From positions 1 to 6,229 of the forward strand of contig JAEULX010000077.1 in the NCBI GenBank assembly GCA_016793685.1: DNA of 6,229 bases, read 5' to 3'. Each line of letters starts with the position of its first letter. The stretch's first letter is position 1. Source of the DNA: Bradyrhizobiaceae bacterium. GTDB lineage: Bacteria > Pseudomonadota > Alphaproteobacteria > Rhizobiales > Xanthobacteraceae. Made by a program: the position numbers and the translations under genes. Positions 1 through 5,203 of this stretch are shown here, in pieces. A model generated the notes under the pieces. That model was not told where the DNA came from, did no database searches, and was given only the letters and a program-made list of their open reading frames with translations.

Positions 1-2
1 AC

Positions 3-218
3 AACCGCGAGGACGCCCAGGCGACGATGGGCTCATGGCCCACCTACCGGGTGTCCCAGGCTTCGCTGCGCACCATGCAGCATCGCATCTGGGACTGCTA
101 CTGGCAGATGCGCATGCCGAATGTCGGCTACGCCTCCGACGTGACGGTCGCGCTCATCTCGTATCTGACGAAAAAAGCCGAGGGGGGCGTGATCGAAGTC
201 CCCTCGATCAAGCGCTGA
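3..218 (+). CDS. soxA: SoxA, diheme/monoheme c-type cytochrome subunit of SoxXA (C-terminal 71 residues, 5' truncated by window edge)
   Basis: Only the C-terminus is present; the frame is open from the left edge to TGA at 216-218. SoxA is the catalytic cytochrome subunit of the periplasmic SoxXA complex, which couples thiosulfate oxidatively to a cysteine of SoxY. The fragment shows the conserved SoxA end: a WPTYR motif (visible residues 12-16), then WDCYWQMR with a cysteine encoded at 96-98, then a GYASD-VTVALISYL helix and a short VIEVPS tail. In known SoxA proteins the cysteine of this C-x4-R motif is the axial ligand of the active-site haem and carries a persulfide; I infer the same role here. 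The number of haems cannot be told because the N-terminal part is missing. The soxX start follows 11 bp after the stop, so the two are almost certainly co-transcribed. Recognised by motif only. Confidence 0.88.
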   Translation, partial: NREDAQATMGSWPTYRVSQASLRTMQHRIWDCYWQMRMPNVGYASDVTVALISYLTKKAEGGVIEVPSIKR

Positions 219-228
219 GGGAGGGTTT
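219..228 (+). promoter_or_regulatory. soxX ribosome binding site
   Basis: A purine-rich GGGAGGG run lies directly after the soxA stop and a few bases before GTG at 230. It decides the soxX start: the frame is open much further upstream, but only this GTG combines a Shine-Dalgarno sequence with an immediately following signal peptide. Confidence 0.7.
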
Positions 229-229
229 C

Positions 230-850
230 GTGAACAGAATTGCATGTGCGGGCCTCGCAGCGCTTGCCCTGTCAACCTTGCCGGCCCTGGGGGCGGAGGA
301 AAAATCCACCGTCTCCCGGGAGCAGGTCGAGCGCGTGGTGGCGGCGGCCTGGTCCAAACTTCCGCCCGAGCTGCAGGCGCGGGTCGAGCAGGATCAGACC
401 ATGCGCGACTGCTCGCAATACCATAACGACCCGCCCAAGCCGGTCGCCGACGCCATTCTGGTGCGCGAGAAGGCGACGATCGTGTATCCGCCCGACAATC
501 AATTCATGGGCGACTGGAAGAAGGGCGAGAAATCGGCGCTGTCGGGCTACGGCGGCCGCATGGGGGACGATCCCCAGCGCGGCAATGGCGGCAACTGCTA
601 TGCCTGCCACCAGCTCACGACCAGCGAGATCAGCTTCGGCACGCTCGGGCCGAGCCTGCTGGGCTATGGCCGGGCCAAAGACTTCTCACCGGCGGCGCAG
701 AAGGAACTCTACGAACGCATCTACAATCCGCAGAGCGCGCTCGCCTGCTCGAACATGCCGCGGTTCGGGCATAACAAGTTCCTGACCGTCGACCAGATCA
801 AGGATCTGGTCGCGCTGCTGATGGATCCGAATTCGCCCGTCAACAAGTGA
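230..850 (+). CDS. soxX: SoxX, monohaem c-type cytochrome subunit of SoxXA (206 aa)
   Basis: SoxX is the small electron-accepting cytochrome of the periplasmic SoxXA complex in thiosulfate oxidation. The chosen GTG start gives a Sec signal peptide (residues 1 to about 22: one Arg, then a hydrophobic Ala/Leu stretch ending ALGA). A single haem-binding motif CYACH is at residues 123-127, preceded by GNGGN. The likely axial methionine is M176 in the CSNMPRFG motif, which with a following L-T-x-x-Q-I-x-D-L helix is typical of class I SoxX. About 100 mature residues precede the haem motif, longer than in the shortest SoxX proteins and like the forms with an N-terminal extension. Two non-haem cysteines, C61 and C173, are present in the mature protein and could form a disulfide (inference). 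It follows soxA by 11 bp and ends convergent to soxW. Confidence 0.93.
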   Translation: MNRIACAGLAALALSTLPALGAEEKSTVSREQVERVVAAAWSKLPPELQARVEQDQTMRDCSQYHNDPPKPVADAILVREKATIVYPPDNQFMGDWKKGEKSALSGYGGRMGDDPQRGNGGNCYACHQLTTSEISFGTLGPSLLGYGRAKDFSPAAQKELYERIYNPQSALACSNMPRFGHNKFLTVDQIKDLVALLMDPNSPVNK

Positions 851-913
851 GGTCGCGCGCATCGTGGCGCGCGCCCGCTCCCCGTTTGGAAGCGGCAGCG
901 CCAGGCGGTTCCT

Positions 914-1477
914 CTACGCGCCCTGCGCGCGCAGATAGTCGCGCAGGGTCGTTTTTTCGTACGCCTTCTCGGCCACGAAACGGAAAAGAGCGAGGAAGTG
1001 CCGCGGCTCGAGATAACCCTGCGCTCGCGCAACCTCCCGCTCGCGCGGCTTCTTGCCGGCCATCGCCGCCGCGCTTTCCGGAAAGAACTGGAAGGTCGGC
1101 GTGAAGCGGACCCCGTATTTCTCGGCAAGCGCCTTTTCGGAAAGCTGCTCGCCGTCGAAATCGACGACGGTGCGCGCGCCGATCACATTGAGCTGCAGAA
1201 CCTCGAACCGCCGGCGGATGAAGTCGGCAATCGCCGGATCGCCGAAATTCTTGATGTGCGTTTCGCGGCAGTAGGGACACCCCTTCAATTCCCACATGAT
1301 GGCGAGCCGCTTGCCGTTGGAACTCGCGAGCGCGAGATCGTCGGGAAGTTCGAGCAGGCTCTGCAGGAACCACTCTTCGGTGAACAGCCCGTCGTCGGTC
1401 AGGCGCGGTTCCTCGGCCCACGCCGGCAGGATCGGGGCCGCGAGCGCAGCGGCGAGAACGAGGCGTCGGGTAATCAT
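914..1477 (-). CDS. soxW: SoxW, periplasmic thioredoxin-like protein (187 aa)
   Basis: SoxW is an exported thioredoxin that receives electrons from the membrane protein SoxV/CcdA in sox systems. The ATG at 1477 gives a clear signal peptide (ITRR, then an Ala/Leu/Pro hydrophobic core, cleavage after AWA near residue 21). The thioredoxin active site is CPYC at residues 67-70 inside an MWELKGCPYC segment, and the cis-proline is P127 in FTPTF. A middle section contains VDFDGE, as in SoxW and related thioredoxin_2-like proteins. No other cysteines are present. The SD is weak (a TAGG a few bases upstream). The gene converges on soxX with a 63-bp gap and starts back-to-back with the unknown + strand gene, leaving no intergenic promoter; its promoter must lie within that gene. 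In the sox clusters I recall, soxW directly follows soxV; here a gene of opposite strand separates them. A generic thiol:disulfide protein is the alternative, but context favours SoxW. Confidence 0.85.
   Translation of the reverse strand: MITRRLVLAAALAAPILPAWAEEPRLTDDGLFTEEWFLQSLLELPDDLALASSNGKRLAIMWELKGCPYCRETHIKNFGDPAIADFIRRRFEVLQLNVIGARTVVDFDGEQLSEKALAEKYGVRFTPTFQFFPESAAAMAGKKPREREVARAQGYLEPRHFLALFRFVAEKAYEKTTLRDYLRAQGA
921..957 (+). terminator. Probable intrinsic terminator of soxAX, embedded in the soxW 3' coding end
   Basis: A perfect 9-bp inverted repeat has arms CCCTGCGCG at 921-929 and CGCGCAGGG at 940-948, with a 10-nt loop. It is followed three bases later by six T residues at 952-957. 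On the + strand this is a canonical rho-independent terminator layout about 70 nt after the soxX stop. The same bases on the - strand encode the last residues of SoxW (region TLRDYLRAQG), so the element is dual use. Function as a terminator is inferred from structure only. Confidence 0.62.
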
Positions 1478-2209
1478 ATGCGCCTACCGGAATTTGATTT
1501 CGGCCGAAGCCTAGGCCGCAGACGCCCCCGACGCAAGCCGCCCGGCCTGCGCGCCGGCGTGATCCTTGTGCTGATCCTCGCGGCGATCGCGCCGGTCGCG
1601 CGCATGACCCAGGTCGCCGCGCAGACCAACGCGCCCGCTGCGGCGCGCGAATCGGTGCTGGCGGAACGCCGCCTTGCGGCGGGCTACCTGCGCACGCTCA
1701 ACGGCGATCTCGCGGCGCTTGCGCTGGAGCGGCTCGCCAAGGCCTTGCAGGGCAGCCCGCATGCGGCGCTTGCGACGGATGCGGTCGCCGCGATCGACGC
1801 AGGCGACCTGCCGCGCGCAGCCGAACTCGTCGAGCAATTGGGAGAACGCCTCGCCGCGGACCGGCGCATGGCGGGGACTCGCATCTTCACCGATTGTATT
1901 CGCGAGGCGAGCACGGCTTACCGTGCGCTCGACGTCTTTCGCGTGCAGCGTCCCGACCTCTCGGCTCCGGCGACCCGAACCGCGGTTGCAGACGCCGCCC
2001 GCGCCAGCGACGCCGCCTTCGCCCGATGCGAGAGCGAAGCGCCCGCCGCGGTGCGCGCCGACCCCGACTTCCGCCGCCTCATCGACGGCGCGCGCGCGTC
2101 GCTCGGAAAGGTGCCCCAGGCCGCGACCGCAAGCGACGGCGACCTGCTCCACCGCCTCCTGATCGAATTGCGATCGTTCGAGCAGCTGTTGCTGTTCCGC
2201 TTCGGCTGA
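1478..2209 (+). CDS. Hypothetical exported or membrane-anchored helical protein (243 aa), inserted between soxW and soxV
   Basis: I do not recognise the family. The ATG at 1478 is favoured because it gives a strongly cationic N-terminus (GRRRPRRK, residues 13-20) before one hydrophobic segment at about residues 27-41 (VILVLILAAIAPVA). That arrangement suits an N-in signal anchor, or a signal peptide cut near VAAQ at 46-49. Upstream SD is poor; GTG at 1559 is an alternative that would lose the cationic region. The rest is predicted mostly helical and rich in Ala, Arg and Leu, with helix-pair-like stretches at about 60-130 (for example DAGDLPRAAELVEQL) and amphipathic segments to the C-terminus (LLHRLLIELRSFEQLLLF). 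Two cysteines, C140 and C184, could form a periplasmic disulfide and so be a client of the neighbouring thioredoxins; this is inference. Third codon positions are strongly G/C as in its neighbours, supporting real coding. It converges on soxV with a 60-bp gap. Confidence 0.72.
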   Translation: MRLPEFDFGRSLGRRRPRRKPPGLRAGVILVLILAAIAPVARMTQVAAQTNAPAAARESVLAERRLAAGYLRTLNGDLAALALERLAKALQGSPHAALATDAVAAIDAGDLPRAAELVEQLGERLAADRRMAGTRIFTDCIREASTAYRALDVFRVQRPDLSAPATRTAVADAARASDAAFARCESEAPAAVRADPDFRRLIDGARASLGKVPQAATASDGDLLHRLLIELRSFEQLLLFRFG

Positions 2210-2269
2210 CCGCATGGAGCTGTTTCCGGCGGAGCTGGAACGGTTCGCCGCAGAAAATGCGCCCCTCCG

Positions 2270-3004
2270 TCAGCCGATGCGCCCGAGCGCCGGAAACGTC
2301 TCCAGAAGCCATCCGGCGATATCCGCCATCGAGCCGGTAAAGATCAGGACGCCGGTCAAGACCAGCAGAGCGCCGATCACTTTCTCGATGAGCCCCAGAT
2401 GGCGGCGAAAGCGCTGCATGAAGCCGAGAAACGGACGCACGAACACCGCCGCCAGCAGAAACGGTATGCCAATGCCGGCGGCATAGGCGGCGAGCAGCGC
2501 CGCCCCGTGCAGGACCGAATCGTCGGCGCCGGCGATCAGCAGGATCGAGGCGAGGACCGGCCCGACGCAGGGCGTCCATCCAAACGCGAATGCGAGCCCC
2601 ATCACGAAGGCGCCGGCCAGCCCGGCCGACTGCGTCCCGATCCCGAAGCGCGCCTCCCGATACAGCAGCGGAATCCGCAAGACGCCGAGAAAGTGCAGGC
2701 CGAGCAGGACGATGACAATGCCCGCCAGACGCGACAGGAGACCGAGATGCTCCGCGAGCGCCTGGCCGATGAACGACGCGCTGGCGCCGAGTGCGACAAA
2801 GACGGCGGAAAAGCCGAAAACGAACGCGAGCGCCCGCAGGAATGCCCGGCGCGTCGTTCCGGGCGGAGGTTTGTCGCCCGTGATCTCCTCGAGCGAACTG
2901 CCCGCGAGCCACGTCAGGTATGGTGGCACCAGCGGCAGGACGCATGGGGACAGGAAAGACAAGAGCCCGGCCGCCGCTGCAGCGAAAAGGCCGATATCGA
3001 GCAT
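2270..3004 (-). CDS. soxV: SoxV / CcdA-family thiol-disulfide transmembrane electron carrier (244 aa)
   Basis: CcdA-family proteins take electrons from cytoplasmic thioredoxin and pass them through the inner membrane to periplasmic thiol proteins; the sox version, SoxV, feeds SoxW. About six membrane helices are evident: residues 4-20, 56-80, 88-110, 128-158, 166-190 and 206-226. The two redox cysteines sit in the family motifs: C21 in LSPCVLPLVPPYL and C146 in GWTPCVGP. The frame is open further upstream, but ATG at 3004 has an AGGGA Shine-Dalgarno eight bases before it and starts right at the first helix, so the 57-residue hydrophilic extension to 3175 is rejected. The gene starts divergently from soxS across a regulatory region, and its 3' end faces the unknown gene. 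ccdA for cytochrome c maturation is the alternative name; the context with soxS, soxR and soxW favours soxV. Confidence 0.88.
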   Translation of the reverse strand: MLDIGLFAAAAAGLLSFLSPCVLPLVPPYLTWLAGSSLEEITGDKPPPGTTRRAFLRALAFVFGFSAVFVALGASASFIGQALAEHLGLLSRLAGIVIVLLGLHFLGVLRIPLLYREARFGIGTQSAGLAGAFVMGLAFAFGWTPCVGPVLASILLIAGADDSVLHGAALLAAYAAGIGIPFLLAAVFVRPFLGFMQRFRRHLGLIEKVIGALLVLTGVLIFTGSMADIAGWLLETFPALGRIG

Positions 3005-3035
3005 GGCATGAGTCCCTGGGCATCCTGTTGGAGAA

Positions 3036-3063
3036 TTGCGCGCTCTTGCGGTATATCTAAAAT
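3036..3063 (+). promoter_or_regulatory. Candidate soxS promoter
   Basis: TTGCGC at 3036-3041 and TAAAAT at 3058-3063 are separated by 16 bp; the -10 element matches TATAAT at five of six positions and the -35 element keeps TTG. The stretch 3051-3090 is markedly AT-rich in an otherwise very GC-rich window. Transcription would start near 3070, inside the inverted repeat that follows. A promoter for soxV on the other strand must lie in the same 111 bp but I could not place it convincingly. Confidence 0.38.
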
Positions 3064-3097
3064 GTATGAATGCGCACATATATGATGTATCGCATTC
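3062..3097 (+). promoter_or_regulatory. Candidate SoxR operator in the soxV-soxS divergent region
   Basis: GAATGCG at 3068-3074 and CGCATTC at 3091-3097 form a perfect 7-bp inverted repeat with a 16-bp AT-rich spacer. The hexamer ATGTAT occurs twice, at 3062-3067 and 3085-3090, 23 bp apart, and the 8-bp palindrome CATATATG (3077-3084) lies in the spacer. It overlaps the predicted transcription start, the usual place for ArsR-type repression. SoxR proteins of other alphaproteobacteria are reported to act on the soxS-soxV intergenic region. Assignment to the SoxR encoded here is inference. Confidence 0.45.
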
Positions 3098-3115
3098 GTT
3101 TTGGGGGCTTTCGCC

Positions 3116-3544
3116 TTGCCATCTCTCGCTCGCGCCTGCGCCGGCGCTCTCCTTGCTACCCTGCTCGCGGCGCACGCCGCGGCGGCCGCGGAACTCGTCT
3201 ATGTGCGCGAGGCGGGCTGCCCCTATTGCAAGATGTGGGATGAACGGATTGGCCCGATCTACGGGAAAACGGCGGAGGGAAAAGCAGCGCCGCTGCGGTC
3301 GATCGACAAGCGGAGCCCCGAACTCGCCGCCATCAAGCTCTCGCGCCCGATCCGCTATACGCCGACGTTCGTCCTGGTGACGAACGACGTCGAGACAGGC
3401 CGGATTGAGGGATATCCCGGCGAGGACTTCTTCTTTCCCCGTCTCGCGCGCCTGCTCGAGGAATCACAGGCGGACATCCAACCGAATCCTGCTACAGCCT
3501 TTTCCGGCGACGTGGGAATCGGTTCGCCGCAGAGAATGCACTGA
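3116..3544 (+). CDS. soxS: SoxS, periplasmic thioredoxin-like protein (142 aa)
   Basis: SoxS-type proteins are periplasmic thioredoxins that keep the sulfur carrier SoxYZ in an active state. The mature part opens with AELVYVREAGCPYC; the CPYC active site is at residues 35-38 followed by KMWDERIGPIY, and the cis-proline is P83 in YTPTF. A GYPGEDFFFPRL segment near the end is typical of the SoxS/thioredoxin-fold family. No ATG is available in frame after the stop at 3083-3085. Two TTG codons compete: 3116, with GGGGG eight bases upstream and a normal signal peptide (one Arg, then AGALLATLLAA, cleavage after AAA), and 3101, without an SD. I chose 3116; use of 3101 would add five residues. The last about 25 residues are polar and probably disordered. 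It lies divergent from soxV and 79 bp before soxR on the same strand. Confidence 0.85.
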   Translation: MPSLARACAGALLATLLAAHAAAAAELVYVREAGCPYCKMWDERIGPIYGKTAEGKAAPLRSIDKRSPELAAIKLSRPIRYTPTFVLVTNDVETGRIEGYPGEDFFFPRLARLLEESQADIQPNPATAFSGDVGIGSPQRMH

Positions 3545-3560
3545 TTGAAAGGCACTCACT

Positions 3561-3591
3561 GCGAATTCTCGCCCTTGTCGGACGAATTCGC
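3561..3591 (+). promoter_or_regulatory. Candidate operator upstream of soxR
   Basis: GCGAATTC at 3561-3568 and GAATTCGC at 3584-3591 form a perfect 8-bp inverted repeat with a 15-bp spacer. The heptamer CGAATTC is also directly repeated 21 bp apart, so the two sites lie on the same face of the helix. It sits in the 79-bp soxS-soxR gap, 33-63 bp before the soxR ATG. Autoregulation by SoxR is a reasonable inference. A TTGAAA at 3545-3550 resembles a -35 element, but no good -10 follows. Confidence 0.42.
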
Positions 3592-3623
3592 CCCTAGACC
3601 TCTGCCCCGCTACGGAGCACGCC

Positions 3624-4082
3624 ATGACCACACTACAACGCGAAACACATCGGGCAGAGAAGTCGGTGCTGATCGATCAACGTCGGGTTGACATCGCCGA
3701 GCTGCTCGACCGGGCGCGCGACGCAAGCGAATTCCTCAAGGCGCTGGCCCACGAATCGCGGCTGGTGATCCTCTGTCTGCTGGCCGAGGGCGAGAAGTCG
3801 GTGATGGAACTCGCCGACCTGCTCGACCAGCGCCAACCCTCGGTGTCCCAGCAACTCGCCCGGTTGAAGAGCGAGGATCTGGTGCAGACGCGCCGCGACG
3901 GCAAGTTCATCTACTATTCGCTCGCGCGCGAGGAGGTGCGGGACGTCATCCTGGTGCTGCACGCCGCGTTCTGCGGATCCGTGCTGCCGGCGGTGCAGAG
4001 CGACCGCGCGCGGGTCAGAAAGCGCTCCCCGGGGCAGCCCCGATCGGCGCGTCAACGGTCCGGTCGAGCAGCAGGTCGGTGA
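3624..4082 (+). CDS. soxR: SoxR, ArsR-family persulfide-type transcriptional repressor (152 aa)
   Basis: SoxR represses sox genes and is released when sulfur substrate is present. ATG at 3624 has GGAG six bases upstream. Residues 34-105 form the ArsR winged helix: EFLKALAHESRLVILCLL, then helix-turn-helix KSVMELADLLDQRQPSVSQQLARLK (59-82), then the beta wing TRRDGKFIYYSL (89-100). The metal-binding CxC of classical ArsR is absent (VMELADLL instead). The only two cysteines are C51 in ILCLL and C117 in HAAFC, 66 residues apart. As I recall, this matches the spacing of C41 and C107 in the persulfide sensor SqrR, where persulfide produces a tetrasulfide bridge. After C117 there is an Arg-rich tail of about 35 residues whose codons largely overlap the soxT 3' end by 68 bp on the other strand. 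This soxR is not the SoxRS redox-stress regulator of enteric bacteria. Confidence 0.9.
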   Translation: MTTLQRETHRAEKSVLIDQRRVDIAELLDRARDASEFLKALAHESRLVILCLLAEGEKSVMELADLLDQRQPSVSQQLARLKSEDLVQTRRDGKFIYYSLAREEVRDVILVLHAAFCGSVLPAVQSDRARVRKRSPGQPRSARQRSGRAAGR

Positions 4083-5106
4083 CGCCGGCCGCGACCCAGA
4101 TACAGGCGAGCGTCACCCACGCCGTCAGCGCGAAAATGGCCCCGCCGGAGACGCCGGCGCCCACCGCGCAGCCGCCGGCGAGCATCCCGCCGAACCCCAT
4201 CAGCACCGCGCCGACGATGTAGCGCCGCATGCTCTGCCCGTCGCGAAAGCCTTCGAGCCTGAACTCACGGAACAGCAGCGCGCCCGCGAGCGAGCCGAGG
4301 AAAACCCCCGGCACGAGCGCGGTGTCGAAGTTCCAGATCATCCGCGACTGATCGAGCACGAGCATCAGGACGTCGGCGGACGGACCGGTGAAGGTGAGAC
4401 TGGAAATACGGACCGGCGAAAAACTCGCCTGCGCGATCAGGTAGGTGAACAGCCATCCCACGGCGACCATGCCGCCGACGCCCGAGGCGGTGAACCAGGC
4501 TCCGATCGGCAGACGGCTCTTCAGCGCATAGACATAGGCAGCCCCGCACCACACCAGGCCGAACGCAAGCGCGTGGCCGTGGCCGAGGCCGAGCACGGCC
4601 AGCAGATCGCGCGCGCCTGCTCCGTCGATGGTCCACCAGCCGGTGATCGCCTCGCGCAGCGGCGCCAGCGCGCCGCGCAGCGCCGATTGCGCCGCCACCG
4701 CCATGATCAGGCCGGACAGAAGCGCCCGCAGATTGCCGGTCGCCGACAAGACGAGCAGCCGGGCGACGCAGCCCCGCGTCATGATCATACCGGCGCCGAA
4801 CATCAGGCCGCCGATGGCCGCGCCGGACAGACTGCCGCGCTGGGCGAGTTGGCGCGCTTCCGACACGTCGAGAAGGCCGAGCAGAATGAAGCCCTGCGTC
4901 CACACCACCGCCGTCGCGAACGCCATCAGCCAGATCGCAACCTTCTGGCCGACATGGCCGTGCCAGAACTCGATCGACGCCGCGCGCAGGCAGAACCGGC
5001 TGCGCTGGGCGGCAAAGCCGAACGCCGCGCCGATCAATGCGCCGCCGGCCGCAAGGGCAGGACCTTCCCCGAGCGCATCGAGCAACGCTGTCAAATCAGT
5101 CGGCAC
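4015..5106 (-). CDS. soxT: SoxT, YeeE/YedE-family thiosulfate or sulfane-sulfur transporter (363 aa)
   Basis: The YeeE/YedE (TsuA-like) family imports thiosulfate, passing it along conserved cysteines; SoxT members found in sox clusters supply sulfur for cytoplasmic oxidation or for signalling to SoxR-type sensors. The start is GTG at 5106, with GGGGA seven bases upstream. The protein is hydrophobic with about nine or ten membrane helices and shows the family cysteine motifs: C39 in QRSRFCLRAA, C113 in MTRGCVARL and C313 in AGGCAVGAGVSGG, each in a Gly-rich half-helix context that repeats between the two halves. C187 and C335 are additional. Length is normal for the full two-domain form. It is convergent with soxR, overlapping it by 68 bp, and 97 bp downstream of the RND permease gene, with which it may be co-transcribed. 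Substrate is inferred from family and context. Confidence 0.87.
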   Translation of the reverse strand: MPTDLTALLDALGEGPALAAGGALIGAAFGFAAQRSRFCLRAASIEFWHGHVGQKVAIWLMAFATAVVWTQGFILLGLLDVSEARQLAQRGSLSGAAIGGLMFGAGMIMTRGCVARLLVLSATGNLRALLSGLIMAVAAQSALRGALAPLREAITGWWTIDGAGARDLLAVLGLGHGHALAFGLVWCGAAYVYALKSRLPIGAWFTASGVGGMVAVGWLFTYLIAQASFSPVRISSLTFTGPSADVLMLVLDQSRMIWNFDTALVPGVFLGSLAGALLFREFRLEGFRDGQSMRRYIVGAVLMGFGGMLAGGCAVGAGVSGGAIFALTAWVTLACIWVAAGVTDLLLDRTVDAPIGAAPGSAF

Positions 5107-5152
5107 AATTTTGTCCCCAAAGGCCGCGACGGCTCAGGCCTAGAATTCCTCC

Positions 5153-5172
5153 GCGCTAGCGCCTTGATCAAG
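5153..5172. repeat. Two adjacent 10-bp palindromes upstream of soxT
   Basis: GCGCTAGCGC (5153-5162) and CTTGATCAAG (5163-5172) are each perfect palindromes and abut without a gap, 47-66 bp upstream of the soxT start. There is no T tract on either strand, so this does not look like an intrinsic terminator. A regulator binding site for soxT is possible but unsupported by comparison. Confidence 0.35.
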
Positions 5173-5203
5173 CGCAACGACGCAGATTCTCCCCTTGATT
5201 GCA

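Noticed and set aside
854..873. GC-only hairpin (7-bp stem, 6-nt loop) right after soxX
   Set aside because: No T tract on either strand, and the alternating CG arms can arise by chance at this base composition. The hairpin at 921-948 with six T residues is the better terminator.
1478..1560. Tat signal peptide in the unknown protein because of the GRRRPRRK run
   Set aside because: The run lacks the S/T-RR-x-F-L-K pattern; a Sec signal or signal anchor explains it as well.
1511..2215. Long - strand open frame of 234 codons opposite the unknown + strand gene
   Set aside because: Composition is Arg/Gly-rich antisense type without signal or motif, while the + strand frame has a cationic-hydrophobic N-terminus and G/C-rich third positions.
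2210..2269. Convergent gap between the unknown gene and soxV examined for a terminator
   Set aside because: Only a 5-bp CGGCG/CGCCG stem (2227-2231 and 2246-2250) and a short GGAGCTG repeat are present, with no T tract.
2399..3085. Long + strand open frame opposite soxV
   Set aside because: Antisense of a clear CcdA-family gene; the product is highly charged low-complexity sequence without motifs.
3005..3175. 57-residue N-terminal extension of SoxV
   Set aside because: It would cover the divergent regulatory region and part of soxS, is hydrophilic, and the ATG at 3004 has a good Shine-Dalgarno and begins at the first helix.
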